From: Bradyrhizobium commune
GTDB taxonomy: Bacteria; Pseudomonadota; Alphaproteobacteria; Rhizobiales; Xanthobacteraceae
Reading direction: 5' to 3'
DNA: 64,000 nucleotides
Assembly (NCBI RefSeq): GCF_015624505.1
Contig: NZ_CP061379.1
Span: forward strand, 3,100,001 to 3,164,000
Shown here: piece by piece, positions 43,693 through 50,209 of the stretch
How positions within the stretch are numbered: the stretch's first letter is position 1
Layout of the letters: each line of letters begins with the position of its first letter
The notes under the pieces: generated by a model
What the model was told of the DNA's origin: nothing
Seen by the model: only the letters and a program-made list of their open reading frames with translations
The model's database searches: none
Translations under genes and position numbers: made by a program

Positions 43693-43748
43693 GGAGGGTG
43701 GGCGGCAGCAGCGATTCTCCAGCCGGCAGCTCATACGCCGCGAAAGAA

Positions 43749-43779
43749 AAGACCCGTCGCTTGATGAGCGACGGGTCTT
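43749..43779 (-). terminator. Rho-independent terminator for the 95-aa gene
   Basis: Perfect 13-bp stem AAGACCCGTCGCT / AGCGACGGGTCTT with loop TGATG, 14 bases beyond the stop at 43793; on the minus strand the stem runs into TTTTCTTT. Confidence 0.9.
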
Positions 43780-43792
43780 GCGATGGCGCTCA

Positions 43793-44080
43793 CTACCAGG
43801 TCCGATACGCGCCGGTGAGCGTGCCGTTGTTGTTGCCGTCAGGGCCGACGTCGCCTTGCGTCGAGCTCGGCGTCGGATGGTTAGTTCCGTTGTACGCGTT
43901 ATAGGGACCGGCCGTGCCGGGATAGTACATCGCACGCGGTTGCGCGGGCACGTAGCGGGGGCCGCTGCGGTCCCAGCCCACGGGGTTGCCGTACCGATCG
44001 TAGGTTTGCGCCGATGCGGCGGCTGTGCCCGCGATGAACGTTGCGGCGATCAGGGATGCGAGTTTGATGTGGCGTTGCAT
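43793..44080 (-). CDS. Small secreted protein under stress promoter (95 aa)
   Basis: The ATG at 44080 has AAAAGGAGC 8 bases upstream and begins a Sec signal (MQRHIKLASLIAATFIAGTA, cleavage near ASA-Q). The mature part (QTYDRYGNPVGWDRSGPRYV, then GPYNAYNGTNHPTPSSTQGD and DGNNNGTLTGAYRTW) is rich in Tyr, Asn, Gly and Pro, has no Cys, and looks mostly unstructured. No family name known. A full-consensus EcfG promoter (GGAAC-N16-CGTT, 44111-44135) drives it, and a strong terminator follows, so it is a single-gene unit of the general stress response, by inference. Confidence 0.85.
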   Translation of the reverse strand: MQRHIKLASLIAATFIAGTAAASAQTYDRYGNPVGWDRSGPRYVPAQPRAMYYPGTAGPYNAYNGTNHPTPSSTQGDVGPDGNNNGTLTGAYRTW

Positions 44081-44439
44081 GCGAGTTGCTCCTTTTCTTG
44101 TATGGGAGCCAACGACCGCAATGTGGTGACGTTCCGGATCGCACGATCAACTTGCGATCAACACGGGATCAGCTCTTCGCGAGGCAAGACAGGCATGCTC
44201 CTTATGTGAGCTTCCCCGGCCCGAGCCTATCTCGGCCCGATGATCGGGGCGCGCATGCATGGCGTCGCGGTCCGGATATTGCCGCGCTGACCGATTTCGG
44301 GACAGCGGCTATCGTCCGCCGCCCGTGTTAATCCCGTGCTTTAACCAACAATTAATTATACGTTTGCGGGCGGGCGACGGGCCGGCCTAGCGTGCGGTGG
44401 GGAGCCGCAATCGCGAAGCCAAACCAGTTGGTGCGTATC
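44081..44439. other. 359-bp divergent intergenic region
   Basis: It contains the EcfG promoter (44111-44135) for the minus-strand gene and, at the right, an AT-rich patch (TTAATTATACG near 44350) that may belong to the promoter of the plus-strand gene at 44440. No small gene or RNA was recognised. Confidence 0.5.
44111..44135 (-). promoter_or_regulatory. EcfG-type general stress response promoter
   Basis: On the minus strand GGAAC (44135-44131), a 16-base spacer and CGTT (44114-44111) match the alphaproteobacterial EcfG sigma-factor consensus GGAAC-N16/17-CGTT. The predicted transcript start near 44104 lies about 25 bases before the ATG at 44080 and leaves room for the AAAAGGAGC ribosome site. 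Confidence 0.78.
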
Positions 44440-44889
44440 ATGATGTCCAGATCATCCGGGGCGTTGCTCGCCTCGCTCAGCGCAGCCGCGCTGCTCCTTG
44501 CTTCCGGCGACAGTTTTGCAAGACCAGGCGGCGCCGCCCCGCATGGCGTGGTAGCTGCCGCCGCCCCGCCGGCCGCAGCGCGTCCGTCGATCGCCCCGGG
44601 AGCGCGCTTCCGCGGCCGCAACAATCCATGGGTCTATTGGCCCGGAGGCGGCGGGTTCTTCTACGACGGCGCGACCTACAGCGAGCCGTTCGCCGGTGCC
44701 GGGCAGCCTGTTACCAACGACGTGCGCTACACCTATAGCTATGACGTTCCCTGGGACTGGGCGCACCGCTTCCCGCCGAACGTCGTGCCGTCCGACCGGC
44801 CCTATGTGCCGAGCTGCCCGACGGAGTCCGTGACGGTGCCCGGCCGCGGTGGCGGCGAGCACACCGTTAACATCATGCGCTGCTACTGA
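44440..44889 (+). CDS. Secreted hypothetical protein (149 aa)
   Basis: The start is at adjacent ATGs (44440 or 44443), giving MMSRSSGALLASLSAAALLL, a Sec signal cleaved near SFA-R. The mature part has an Ala/Pro-rich linker, GARFRGRNNPWVYWPGGGGF, FYDGATYSEPFAGAG, YTYSYDVPWDWAHRFPPNV and a C-terminal Cys pair (PSCPTESVTVPGRGGGEH, MRCY). The aromatic, Gly-rich pattern with two Cys suggests a small disulfide-bonded periplasmic or surface protein. No named family comes to mind. The frame upstream to 44392 adds residues without a signal. Divergent from the EcfG-driven gene. Confidence 0.8.
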   Translation: MMSRSSGALLASLSAAALLLASGDSFARPGGAAPHGVVAAAAPPAAARPSIAPGARFRGRNNPWVYWPGGGGFFYDGATYSEPFAGAGQPVTNDVRYTYSYDVPWDWAHRFPPNVVPSDRPYVPSCPTESVTVPGRGGGEHTVNIMRCY

Positions 44890-44914
44890 GCGGCGCGTCC
44901 GGGTCCTGTCGTGC

Positions 44915-45232
44915 TTAGAGAATTCCGGCCGCGGCGGCGTGGTCGCGGTTGGACTGGTTCTGCCTGACGGTCGCGAGCTCGCGGCTGCAGGCTTCGAACG
45001 CGGTCGTACCCGGCCGGAGCCCAAACTGGCCGCAGACGTCCCGATCCTCAGCCGCAATGATGTGTACGAGCTCCGCCTCGGCCGCTGCGCGCATCGCGGG
45101 TCCCGAAACGAACGCCGTGTGCAGGCCAAAGGCCGCCACGACGGCCAGCAGCAATGCGGTCGGAAGCGCGAGGCGGGGCAGGTCGTTGGCGGTGTGCTGA
45201 GAAGGGTGGGCCTTGCGTCTCGCTTCGGTCAT
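44915..45232 (-). CDS. Hypothetical single-TM protein with Cys-x-Cys-spaced tail (105 aa)
   Basis: A basic cytoplasmic head (MTEARRKAHPSQHTANDLPR), one membrane helix (LALPTALLLAVVAAFGLHTA, about residues 20-40), and a periplasmic part with VHIIAAEDRDVCGQFGLRPG and TTAFEACSRELATVRQNQ. The pattern C-x-x-FG-x3-GT-x5-C recurs, in my recollection, in short rhizobial proteins without known function. The two Cys could form a disulfide. It ends 25 bases from the preceding convergent gene. The ATG at 45232 is the only good start. Confidence 0.75.
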   Translation of the reverse strand: MTEARRKAHPSQHTANDLPRLALPTALLLAVVAAFGLHTAFVSGPAMRAAAEAELVHIIAAEDRDVCGQFGLRPGTTAFEACSRELATVRQNQSNRDHAAAAGIL

Positions 45233-45369
45233 GAAATCCTCAGTTGAATGAAATATCGATCGTCAGAAAAATGATGGTGGGGCCGTCCGGCAAAATCGGC
45301 GGATCCAACATCAATACACGCTGCGCCGCAGCGGGAACGTGAAACAGATTACAAAAATTCGGGTCAGTG

Positions 45370-46212
45370 CTAGCCGAGTTCAAAGCTGGTTACGCCGAAC
45401 ACGCGGTCGAGCCGCAGTGACGGGGCCGGTCCAGTGTACATTCGCGCCGTTTCGAATATCGGCTTCAGGGCCAGGAATTCCGCAAGCGCAATAGCATCAC
45501 GGTTCGGGGCGGGGATGTCGAGCACAATCTCGCAATGTCCGACGCTGGCAAGCAACGCCTGCACGATGGCCTCCGCAGCGGCACGGTGGCCGGCTACCAG
45601 CGGGCCGATCTTGTAGCCGGCCCTGCAGGGGCGGACCACGCCCCAAGCGGCAAGCTTGCCGTCGCGCATCAGTGCGCGTCCGATGTGACCGGGCGCGTTG
45701 ATCCAGGCGCGCAGGAAGGCGCTGCGCGGAGCGGGAAAGACGGTGGCGTCGTCGGCTTCCAGCATCGCGAACGGGATTTTGTCGAGCGCGACGATATCGG
45801 CCGGCGGACGAGACGGCGCCGCAACAACGCCGCCATAGCGGATGTTGGCGTAGGCAAGCCGGAAGCCGGACTTCTTGTAATTGTCCTGCTGGGCCACGAC
45901 GCCATCGAGGCCGATCACGCGGCGGCCGGCATGCGCGATCGCAGCGTTCCAGATGCGCAGGCCGTGACCCGCACCGCGAAAGCCGGCGCGCACGATGTAG
46001 AAGCCGAGGAAGGCGAAGCGGTCATCATAATTGACGCAGGAAATTGTCGCGACCGGCTCGCCGTCGATTTCGCCGACGAAAAAACCCTGCGCGTCGGGGA
46101 TCGCAAAGCAGGCGGCGTCGCGAAGGCCGGGATTCCAGCCCTCGGCCGCGGCCCAGTCGACGGCGATGGAGATCTCCTCGGGGCGCAAATTGCGGATCTG
46201 CAGATCGCTCAT
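45370..46212 (-). CDS. GNAT family N-acetyltransferase, two-domain type (280 aa)
   Basis: The N-terminal domain opens MSDLQIRNLRPEEISIAVDW and carries EIDGEPVATISCVNYDDRFA, FLGFYIVRAGFRGAGHGLRI (acetyl-CoA-binding motif with R-G-x-G-H-G) and DGVVAQQDNYKKSGFRLAY. The C-terminal half (from about 130) is the acetyltransf-18-like domain with PGHIGRALMRDGKLAAWGVV and YKIGPLVAGHRAAAE. These enzymes transfer acetyl groups from acetyl-CoA to amines; substrate unknown. The ATG at 46212 is used although the frame extends upstream through the opposite promoter region of the SDR gene. Divergent from the SDR at 46307. Confidence 0.9.
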   Translation of the reverse strand: MSDLQIRNLRPEEISIAVDWAAAEGWNPGLRDAACFAIPDAQGFFVGEIDGEPVATISCVNYDDRFAFLGFYIVRAGFRGAGHGLRIWNAAIAHAGRRVIGLDGVVAQQDNYKKSGFRLAYANIRYGGVVAAPSRPPADIVALDKIPFAMLEADDATVFPAPRSAFLRAWINAPGHIGRALMRDGKLAAWGVVRPCRAGYKIGPLVAGHRAAAEAIVQALLASVGHCEIVLDIPAPNRDAIALAEFLALKPIFETARMYTGPAPSLRLDRVFGVTSFELG

Positions 46213-46306
46213 GACGGATGGACCTGCCGGCAAGTCTGGCTGTAGAAGGCCCGCTGACGGGCTTGGCCGCCGGCTTGCCCCGACGCTATCACAGGAAAGA
46301 CGGATC

Positions 46307-47011
46307 ATGGCAGCAGAGAAGGTCGCACTCGTTACCGCCGGCGGCAGCGGCATGGGGGCAGGGGCTGCGCGGCGGCTTGCGGCGGACGGTTTTCGCGTCG
46401 CGATCCTGTCGTCGTCCGGCAAGGGCGAGGCGCTGGCGGCCGAGCTCGGCGGCTTCGGTGTCACCGGTTCGAACAAGTCGAATGACGATCTGAAGCGCCT
46501 GGTCGACGGTGCGCTCGCGAAATGGGGGCGGATCGATGTGCTCGTCAACAGCGCCGGCCACGGACCGCGCGCGGAGATCACCGAGATCACCGACGAGCAG
46601 TGGCACACCGGTCTCGATACGTATCTCCTCAACGTCGTCCGTCCGACCCGGCTGGTGACGCCGGTGATGAAGGCGCAGAGGTCGGGTGCCATCATCAACA
46701 TCTCGACCGCCTGGGCGTTCGAGCCGAGCGCGATGTTTCCGACCTCGGCGGTGTTCCGCGCCGGCCTTGCCGCCTTCACCAAAATCTTCACCGACAGCTA
46801 TGCCGCCGACAATGTCCGCATGAACAATGTGCTGCCGGGCTGGGTCGACAGCCTGCCGCAGACGGAGGCGCGCCGCGACAGCGTGCCGATGAAGCGCTAC
46901 GGCAAGGTCGAGGAGATCGCGGCGACGGTCGCGTTCCTCGCCTCCGACGGCGCGGCCTATATCGCCGGTCAGAACATCCGCGTCGACGGCGGCCTGACGC
47001 GATCGGTCTGA
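46307..47011 (+). CDS. SDR family protein with altered catalytic motif (234 aa)
   Basis: Rossmann fold with TAGGSGMGAGAARRLAADGF, LVNSAGHGPRAEI and a C-terminal IAGQNIRVDGG typical of classical SDRs. The catalytic segment reads NISTAWAFEPSAMFP and TSAVFRAGLAAFTK: where YxxxK is expected the alignment gives S-A-V-F-R, so Tyr and Lys appear replaced (Ser and Arg). A subgroup of SDRs annotated as oxidoreductases shares this SAVFRA pattern (recollection). It may bind NAD(P) but work by a different mechanism. ATG 46307 has AGGAAAGA upstream. It is upstream of, and separate from, the ArsR operon. Confidence 0.85.
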   Translation: MAAEKVALVTAGGSGMGAGAARRLAADGFRVAILSSSGKGEALAAELGGFGVTGSNKSNDDLKRLVDGALAKWGRIDVLVNSAGHGPRAEITEITDEQWHTGLDTYLLNVVRPTRLVTPVMKAQRSGAIINISTAWAFEPSAMFPTSAVFRAGLAAFTKIFTDSYAADNVRMNNVLPGWVDSLPQTEARRDSVPMKRYGKVEEIAATVAFLASDGAAYIAGQNIRVDGGLTRSV

Positions 47012-47029
47012 GACGGGTTGAGAAATTAC

Positions 47030-47045
47030 TTAGCCTGAAAGCTAA
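47030..47045. promoter_or_regulatory. Operator O1 for the ArsR regulator (TTAGC-N6-GCTAA)
   Basis: Perfect inverted pair TTAGC (47030-47034) and GCTAA (47041-47045) with a 6-base centre, ending 6 bases before the -35 box. The same 16-bp pattern occurs as O2 at 47080-47095, 50 bases downstream centre to centre. Confidence 0.72.
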
Positions 47046-47051
47046 CAGTTG

Positions 47052-47080
47052 TTGACGGGGCGCCCGGGCAGGTCCATAGT
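47052..47080 (+). promoter_or_regulatory. Sigma-70-type promoter of the ArsR/SRPBCC operon
   Basis: TTGACG (47052-47057), 17-base spacer, CATAGT (47075-47080). The expected transcript start at about 47086-47088 coincides with the ATG at 47088, and no ribosome site lies upstream of it, so the mRNA may be leaderless. Confidence 0.7.
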
Positions 47081-47095
47081 TAGCTACATGGCTAA
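47080..47095. promoter_or_regulatory. Operator O2 for the ArsR regulator (TTAGC-N6-GCTAA)
   Basis: TTAGC (47080-47084) and GCTAA (47091-47095) with 6 bases between them, overlapping the end of the -10 box and the ATG. Occupancy would block initiation, so autorepression is likely. Confidence 0.72.
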
Positions 47096-47492
47096 CCAAC
47101 AATCCCGTCTCGACCAGGTTTTCGCAGCCCTTGCCGATCCCACGCGGCGGGCCATCGTGATGCGGCTGTGCGCCGGCGAGGCCTCGGTCGGCGAGCTCGC
47201 GGATCCCTTCGACATGGCGCTGCCGAGCTTCATGAAGCACATCCATGTGCTGGAGCTCAGTGGTCTTGTGGAGTCGGAGAAATCCGGCCGCGTGCGCACC
47301 TGCCGTCTCGCTCCTGACGCGCTCCTCGGCGCGGAAGACTGGTTCCAGCAGCAGCGCGCGGTCTGGGAGGCACGGCTCGACCGGTTCGAGGCCTATGTGA
47401 TGAAGCTCAAGCAGGAGAGGGCGGCTGCCGCGCCGCCGTCCAAAAAAGCCAACAAGACCACGAAGAAGACAACCAAACGGAAAGGTCCCTGA
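47088..47492 (+). CDS. ArsR family regulator of an ArsR/SRPBCC pair (134 aa)
   Basis: A winged-helix protein: LDQVFAALADPTRRAIVMRL, the recognition region VGELADPFDMALPSFMKHIH and VLELSGLVESEKSGRVRTCR, with the ArsR-type wing. Metal-binding Cys of classical ArsR are absent. The C-terminus has a Lys/Thr-rich tail (KKANKTTKKTTKRKG). ArsR proteins of this type are nearly always paired with an AHSA1/SRPBCC gene, as here (47495). Start at 47088: no ribosome site, ATG inside operator O2, so translation from a leaderless message is likely. It should repress its own operon. Confidence 0.92.
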   Translation: MANQQSRLDQVFAALADPTRRAIVMRLCAGEASVGELADPFDMALPSFMKHIHVLELSGLVESEKSGRVRTCRLAPDALLGAEDWFQQQRAVWEARLDRFEAYVMKLKQERAAAAPPSKKANKTTKKTTKRKGP

Positions 47493-47494
47493 CA

Positions 47495-47986
47495 ATGACG
47501 AGTTCTGCCAATCCCGCTTTGTCGCAATGGTCGCTCGACCGTGAGATCGTGATGTCGCGCGTGATCGACGCGCCCCGCGACCTGGTGTTCGAGGCGTGGT
47601 CCGACCCGAAACACCTGCCGCAATGGTTCGGGCCGAAGGGATTTCAGATCGAGACGTTCGAGATCGACGTGCGCGTCGGCGGCGTCTGGCGCTTCAACAT
47701 GATCGGCCCGGACGGCACGGTCTATCTGAACCGGATGCGTTTCCGCCGCATCGAGCGGCCGAAGCTGATGGAGATGGACCATGGCGTCGATCAGGACGAT
47801 GATCCCGGCATGTTCCGCTTCACGCTCACCTTTGCCGAGCAGAGCAACGGCAAGACCGTGCTGATGATGCGGCAGCTGGCCTCGAGCACGGAGCAGCGCG
47901 ACGGCATGATCGGCTTCGGCGCGGTCGAATATGGCTACCAGACGCTGGACAAGCTCGCGGCCTATGTCGCGGGGATGAAGAAATAG
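47495..47986 (+). CDS. SRPBCC (AHSA1) domain protein (163 aa)
   Basis: The protein has the START-like fold: LSQWSLDREIVMSRVIDAPR, FEAWSDPKHLPQWFGPKGFQ, GGVWRFNMIGPDGTVYLNRM and VEYGYQTLDKLAAYVAGMKK at the end. AHSA1-type SRPBCC proteins bind hydrophobic small molecules in a deep cavity and in this setting may sense or sequester the ligand that releases the ArsR repressor, or act on a toxic compound. The ATG lies 3 bases after the ArsR stop, so the two are translationally linked. Cytoplasmic. Confidence 0.92.
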   Translation: MTSSANPALSQWSLDREIVMSRVIDAPRDLVFEAWSDPKHLPQWFGPKGFQIETFEIDVRVGGVWRFNMIGPDGTVYLNRMRFRRIERPKLMEMDHGVDQDDDPGMFRFTLTFAEQSNGKTVLMMRQLASSTEQRDGMIGFGAVEYGYQTLDKLAAYVAGMKK

Positions 47987-48083
47987 ATTTCTCCGCATTG
48001 TTCCGGGGGTCTCGAAGAGCGCCCCTGGAATTTGCGCGGAAGTAAGTCTGGAAACGCGTGGGGAGAGCCGTCGCCGTCTCGAA

Positions 48084-48183
48084 TATGACAGGGCGCCGGG
48101 CCAATTATGACAGCGCTCTCACGCAGTTTTTTGTCGCGCCGTGCTACGGATTTATGACAGAATTGCTACCGTTGAATGTCATA
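48084..48183. promoter_or_regulatory. Cluster of TATGACA elements upstream of a membrane protein gene
   Basis: TATGACA occurs at 48084-48090, 48106-48112 and 48153-48159 in direct orientation and as TGTCATA at 48177-48183. First-to-second spacing is 22 bases, third-to-fourth 24 bases. Such clustering in 100 bases ahead of the gene at 48205 suggests binding sites for a regulator. Confidence 0.5.
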
Positions 48184-48204
48184 TTGACTACGACGGAGCG
48201 GTTC

Positions 48205-49047
48205 ATGTTGCAGTGGCAGGCACGGTCAAATCCCCTGGCGTGGTGGTGGGGGTCCCTGACGCTGGTCAGTGCTGCCAACATTCTCGTCTGGTTCATGTTG
48301 TACCGCGAGTTCTATCCGACCGTTGCCGGCAGCGTCGGCGGCGGCTCGGATATCGGCCTGATGTTCCTGCTTTGCGCGGCCTATGTGTTCGGCTGCGCCT
48401 TCCGCTCGGTGCTGCCGCGCGCCGACGTGCAGCGCATCTGCCTGTTCGACACCTGGCTGTCGAGCGTGTTCGTCGGCCGCACTGTCGCGACCGTGGCCGA
48501 AGTCTGCTTTGCGGCGCAATGGGCGATCATCCTGCATCAGCTCGGTCACATGACGGGCGCGGAGAGCGCGGCGAACATCGCGCTTCTGATCGTGCCGATC
48601 ATCATCGTCGCGGAGTGCTTCTCCTGGTACGCCGTGGTGACCACCAACTTCCTCTTCAACGCGATCGAGAATTCGTTGTGGGCGGTGACCTTCTTCCTCG
48701 CCGGCATCGCGCTGTGCCGCTTGATGCCGGAATTCCAGGGACCGGTGCGCTTGGCGCTGATCGCCGGCATCGTCGGCATCGCCTGCTTTCTCGCCTTCCT
48801 CGTCACCGTCGACGTGCCGATGTATCTCAGCCGCTGGCGGGCCGGGCACAAAGAGGGCGGCAGGTTCCTCGGCTTCCTCGAGGGCCTGCATGACGTCTCG
48901 ACGCGCTGGGTGGTAACCCACGACATCGCGCACTGGAAAGGCGAGCTGACCTGGATGTTCCTGTATTTCAGCGCCGCCGTCTGGTCGAGCCTCGCGCTTT
49001 GCGCGCTCTACGCCATGGAAGGCTATCTCACGCGTTACCTCGCCTGA
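48205..49047 (+). CDS. Polytopic membrane protein (280 aa), hypothetical
   Basis: ATG 48205 (MLQWQARSNPLAWWWGSLTL) has GGAG 7 bases upstream; the frame is open to 48058, but that part lies in the repeat-rich control region. Seven hydrophobic helices, with HQLGHMTGAESAANIALLIV, FSWYAVVTTNFLFNAIENSL and VVTHDIAHWKGELTWMFL. His and Glu/Asp in the membrane parts (H-Q-L-G-H, E-N-S, H-D-I-A-H) could bind metal or haem, which is inference. I do not know the family. It is alone on the plus strand and convergent with the hexonate cluster. Confidence 0.78.
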   Translation: MLQWQARSNPLAWWWGSLTLVSAANILVWFMLYREFYPTVAGSVGGGSDIGLMFLLCAAYVFGCAFRSVLPRADVQRICLFDTWLSSVFVGRTVATVAEVCFAAQWAIILHQLGHMTGAESAANIALLIVPIIIVAECFSWYAVVTTNFLFNAIENSLWAVTFFLAGIALCRLMPEFQGPVRLALIAGIVGIACFLAFLVTVDVPMYLSRWRAGHKEGGRFLGFLEGLHDVSTRWVVTHDIAHWKGELTWMFLYFSAAVWSSLALCALYAMEGYLTRYLA

Positions 49048-49155
49048 GGTTATTTACCGACCAGGCCGCACTTGCTGCGGTCGAGCGGGCGCGTGCCGCC
49101 GCTGAACTGCGCCTGGCTTGACTCGGTGGTCGCGCGCGAATGAGCGCGGCGCGCC

Positions 49156-50187
49156 TCAGAACGTCAGCTGCACCTTCATCGACTGCGCGCGGTCGCTGGC
49201 GAGCTCGAAGGCTGAGACCGCGTTCTCGAACGGCATGGTGGCCGTGATCAGCGGCTTGACGTCGATCAGGCCTTCGCCCATCAGCCGGACTGCGAGCGCG
49301 AACTCGGGATCGAAGCGGAAGGTGCCGCGGAGCTGCAATTCCTTGGCGACGATGGTGTTGATCGGCAGCGTCATCTCGCCGCCGAGGCCGAGCTGCACCA
49401 AGGTCGCGCCCGGCCTGAGCACGTCGAGCGCGGCGCGGAGCGCAGCCTGGTTGCCGGAGGCTTCGAACAATGTGTCGAACACGCCCTTGCCGGCGCGCCA
49501 GGGATCGAGCGCGGTGGCATGGGTCGCGACATTGATGGCGTGGGTGGCGCCGAGCTTGTTCGCGACCGCGAGCGGCGCGTCGGCAACATCGGTCACCACA
49601 ATTTCCGATGCGCCGCCGAAGCGCGAGACCAAAATCATCAAGGCGCCGATCGGGCCGCAGCCGGTGATCAGCACGCGCTTGCCGAGAAGGGGGCCGGCCT
49701 GCTTGCCGGCATGGAGGCACACCGCGAGCGGCTCGGCCACGGCGGCTTCGGCGAGCGACAGCTTGTCGGAGATCGGCACGGCCTGCGTCGCATCGACGGT
49801 CAGGAACTCGCGAAAGCCGCCTTGCACATGAGGAAAGCGCATCGCGCTGCCGAGGAAGCGCATGTCGAGGCACTGGTTGCGCATGCCTTCCTGGCAATGC
49901 AGGCACTGGCCGCACGGCTTGCTCGGATTGACCGCAACGCGGGTGCCGGGCTTCACGCTGGTGACGCCGTCACCGACCGCCGCGACCACGCCGGCGATCT
50001 CGTGCCCCAGCGCCATCGGCTGCTGGATGCGCACGACGCCAAAACCACCGTGGTGGTAGTAGTGCAGATCGGAGCCGCAGATGCCGCCATTGGCGATCTT
50101 GACCCGGACCTCACCCGGGCCGGGCGCCGGATCGGGGTAGAGGTCGATCCGCAGGTCCTTCGGGGCGTGAATGACGACGGCGCGCAT
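49156..50187 (-). CDS. idnD: L-idonate 5-dehydrogenase-like zinc alcohol dehydrogenase (343 aa)
   Basis: The catalytic zinc ligands lie in GICGSDLHYYHHGG (Cys) and MALGHEIAG (His-Glu), the structural zinc in PSKPCGQCLHCQEGMRNQCL, and NAD binding in VLITGCGPIGALMIL. The overall layout is that of sorbitol/L-idonate dehydrogenases of the MDR family, which oxidise L-idonate (or D-sorbitol-type polyols) to the 5-oxo acid. It ends an operon transcribed leftwards: acid-sugar dehydratase, SDR (50210-50977), this gene. The three and the divergent GntR/MFS genes make a hexonate cluster. The ATG at 50187 is 22 bases after the SDR stop. Confidence 0.85.
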   Translation of the reverse strand: MRAVVIHAPKDLRIDLYPDPAPGPGEVRVKIANGGICGSDLHYYHHGGFGVVRIQQPMALGHEIAGVVAAVGDGVTSVKPGTRVAVNPSKPCGQCLHCQEGMRNQCLDMRFLGSAMRFPHVQGGFREFLTVDATQAVPISDKLSLAEAAVAEPLAVCLHAGKQAGPLLGKRVLITGCGPIGALMILVSRFGGASEIVVTDVADAPLAVANKLGATHAINVATHATALDPWRAGKGVFDTLFEASGNQAALRAALDVLRPGATLVQLGLGGEMTLPINTIVAKELQLRGTFRFDPEFALAVRLMGEGLIDVKPLITATMPFENAVSAFELASDRAQSMKVQLTF

Positions 50188-50209
50188 GGTCTCGTTCCCT
50201 GTTTCGCGA

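Larger units (their letters stand above)
42730..43792. other. About 1-kb gene-free region, structured and repeat-rich
   Basis: Between the phosphodiesterase and the 95-aa secreted-protein gene I find no credible coding sequence, though the frames at 42785-43204 and 42755-42982 are open. The left half holds a long perfect inverted repeat (42989-43103) and GC-rich short palindromes, the right half two repeat palindromes (43518-43602 and 43620-43692) and the terminator 43749-43779. Translated frames such as KPFQPSRREGRDAP resemble, in my recollection, spurious proteins predicted over one dispersed element of Bradyrhizobium and relatives. Confidence 0.65.
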
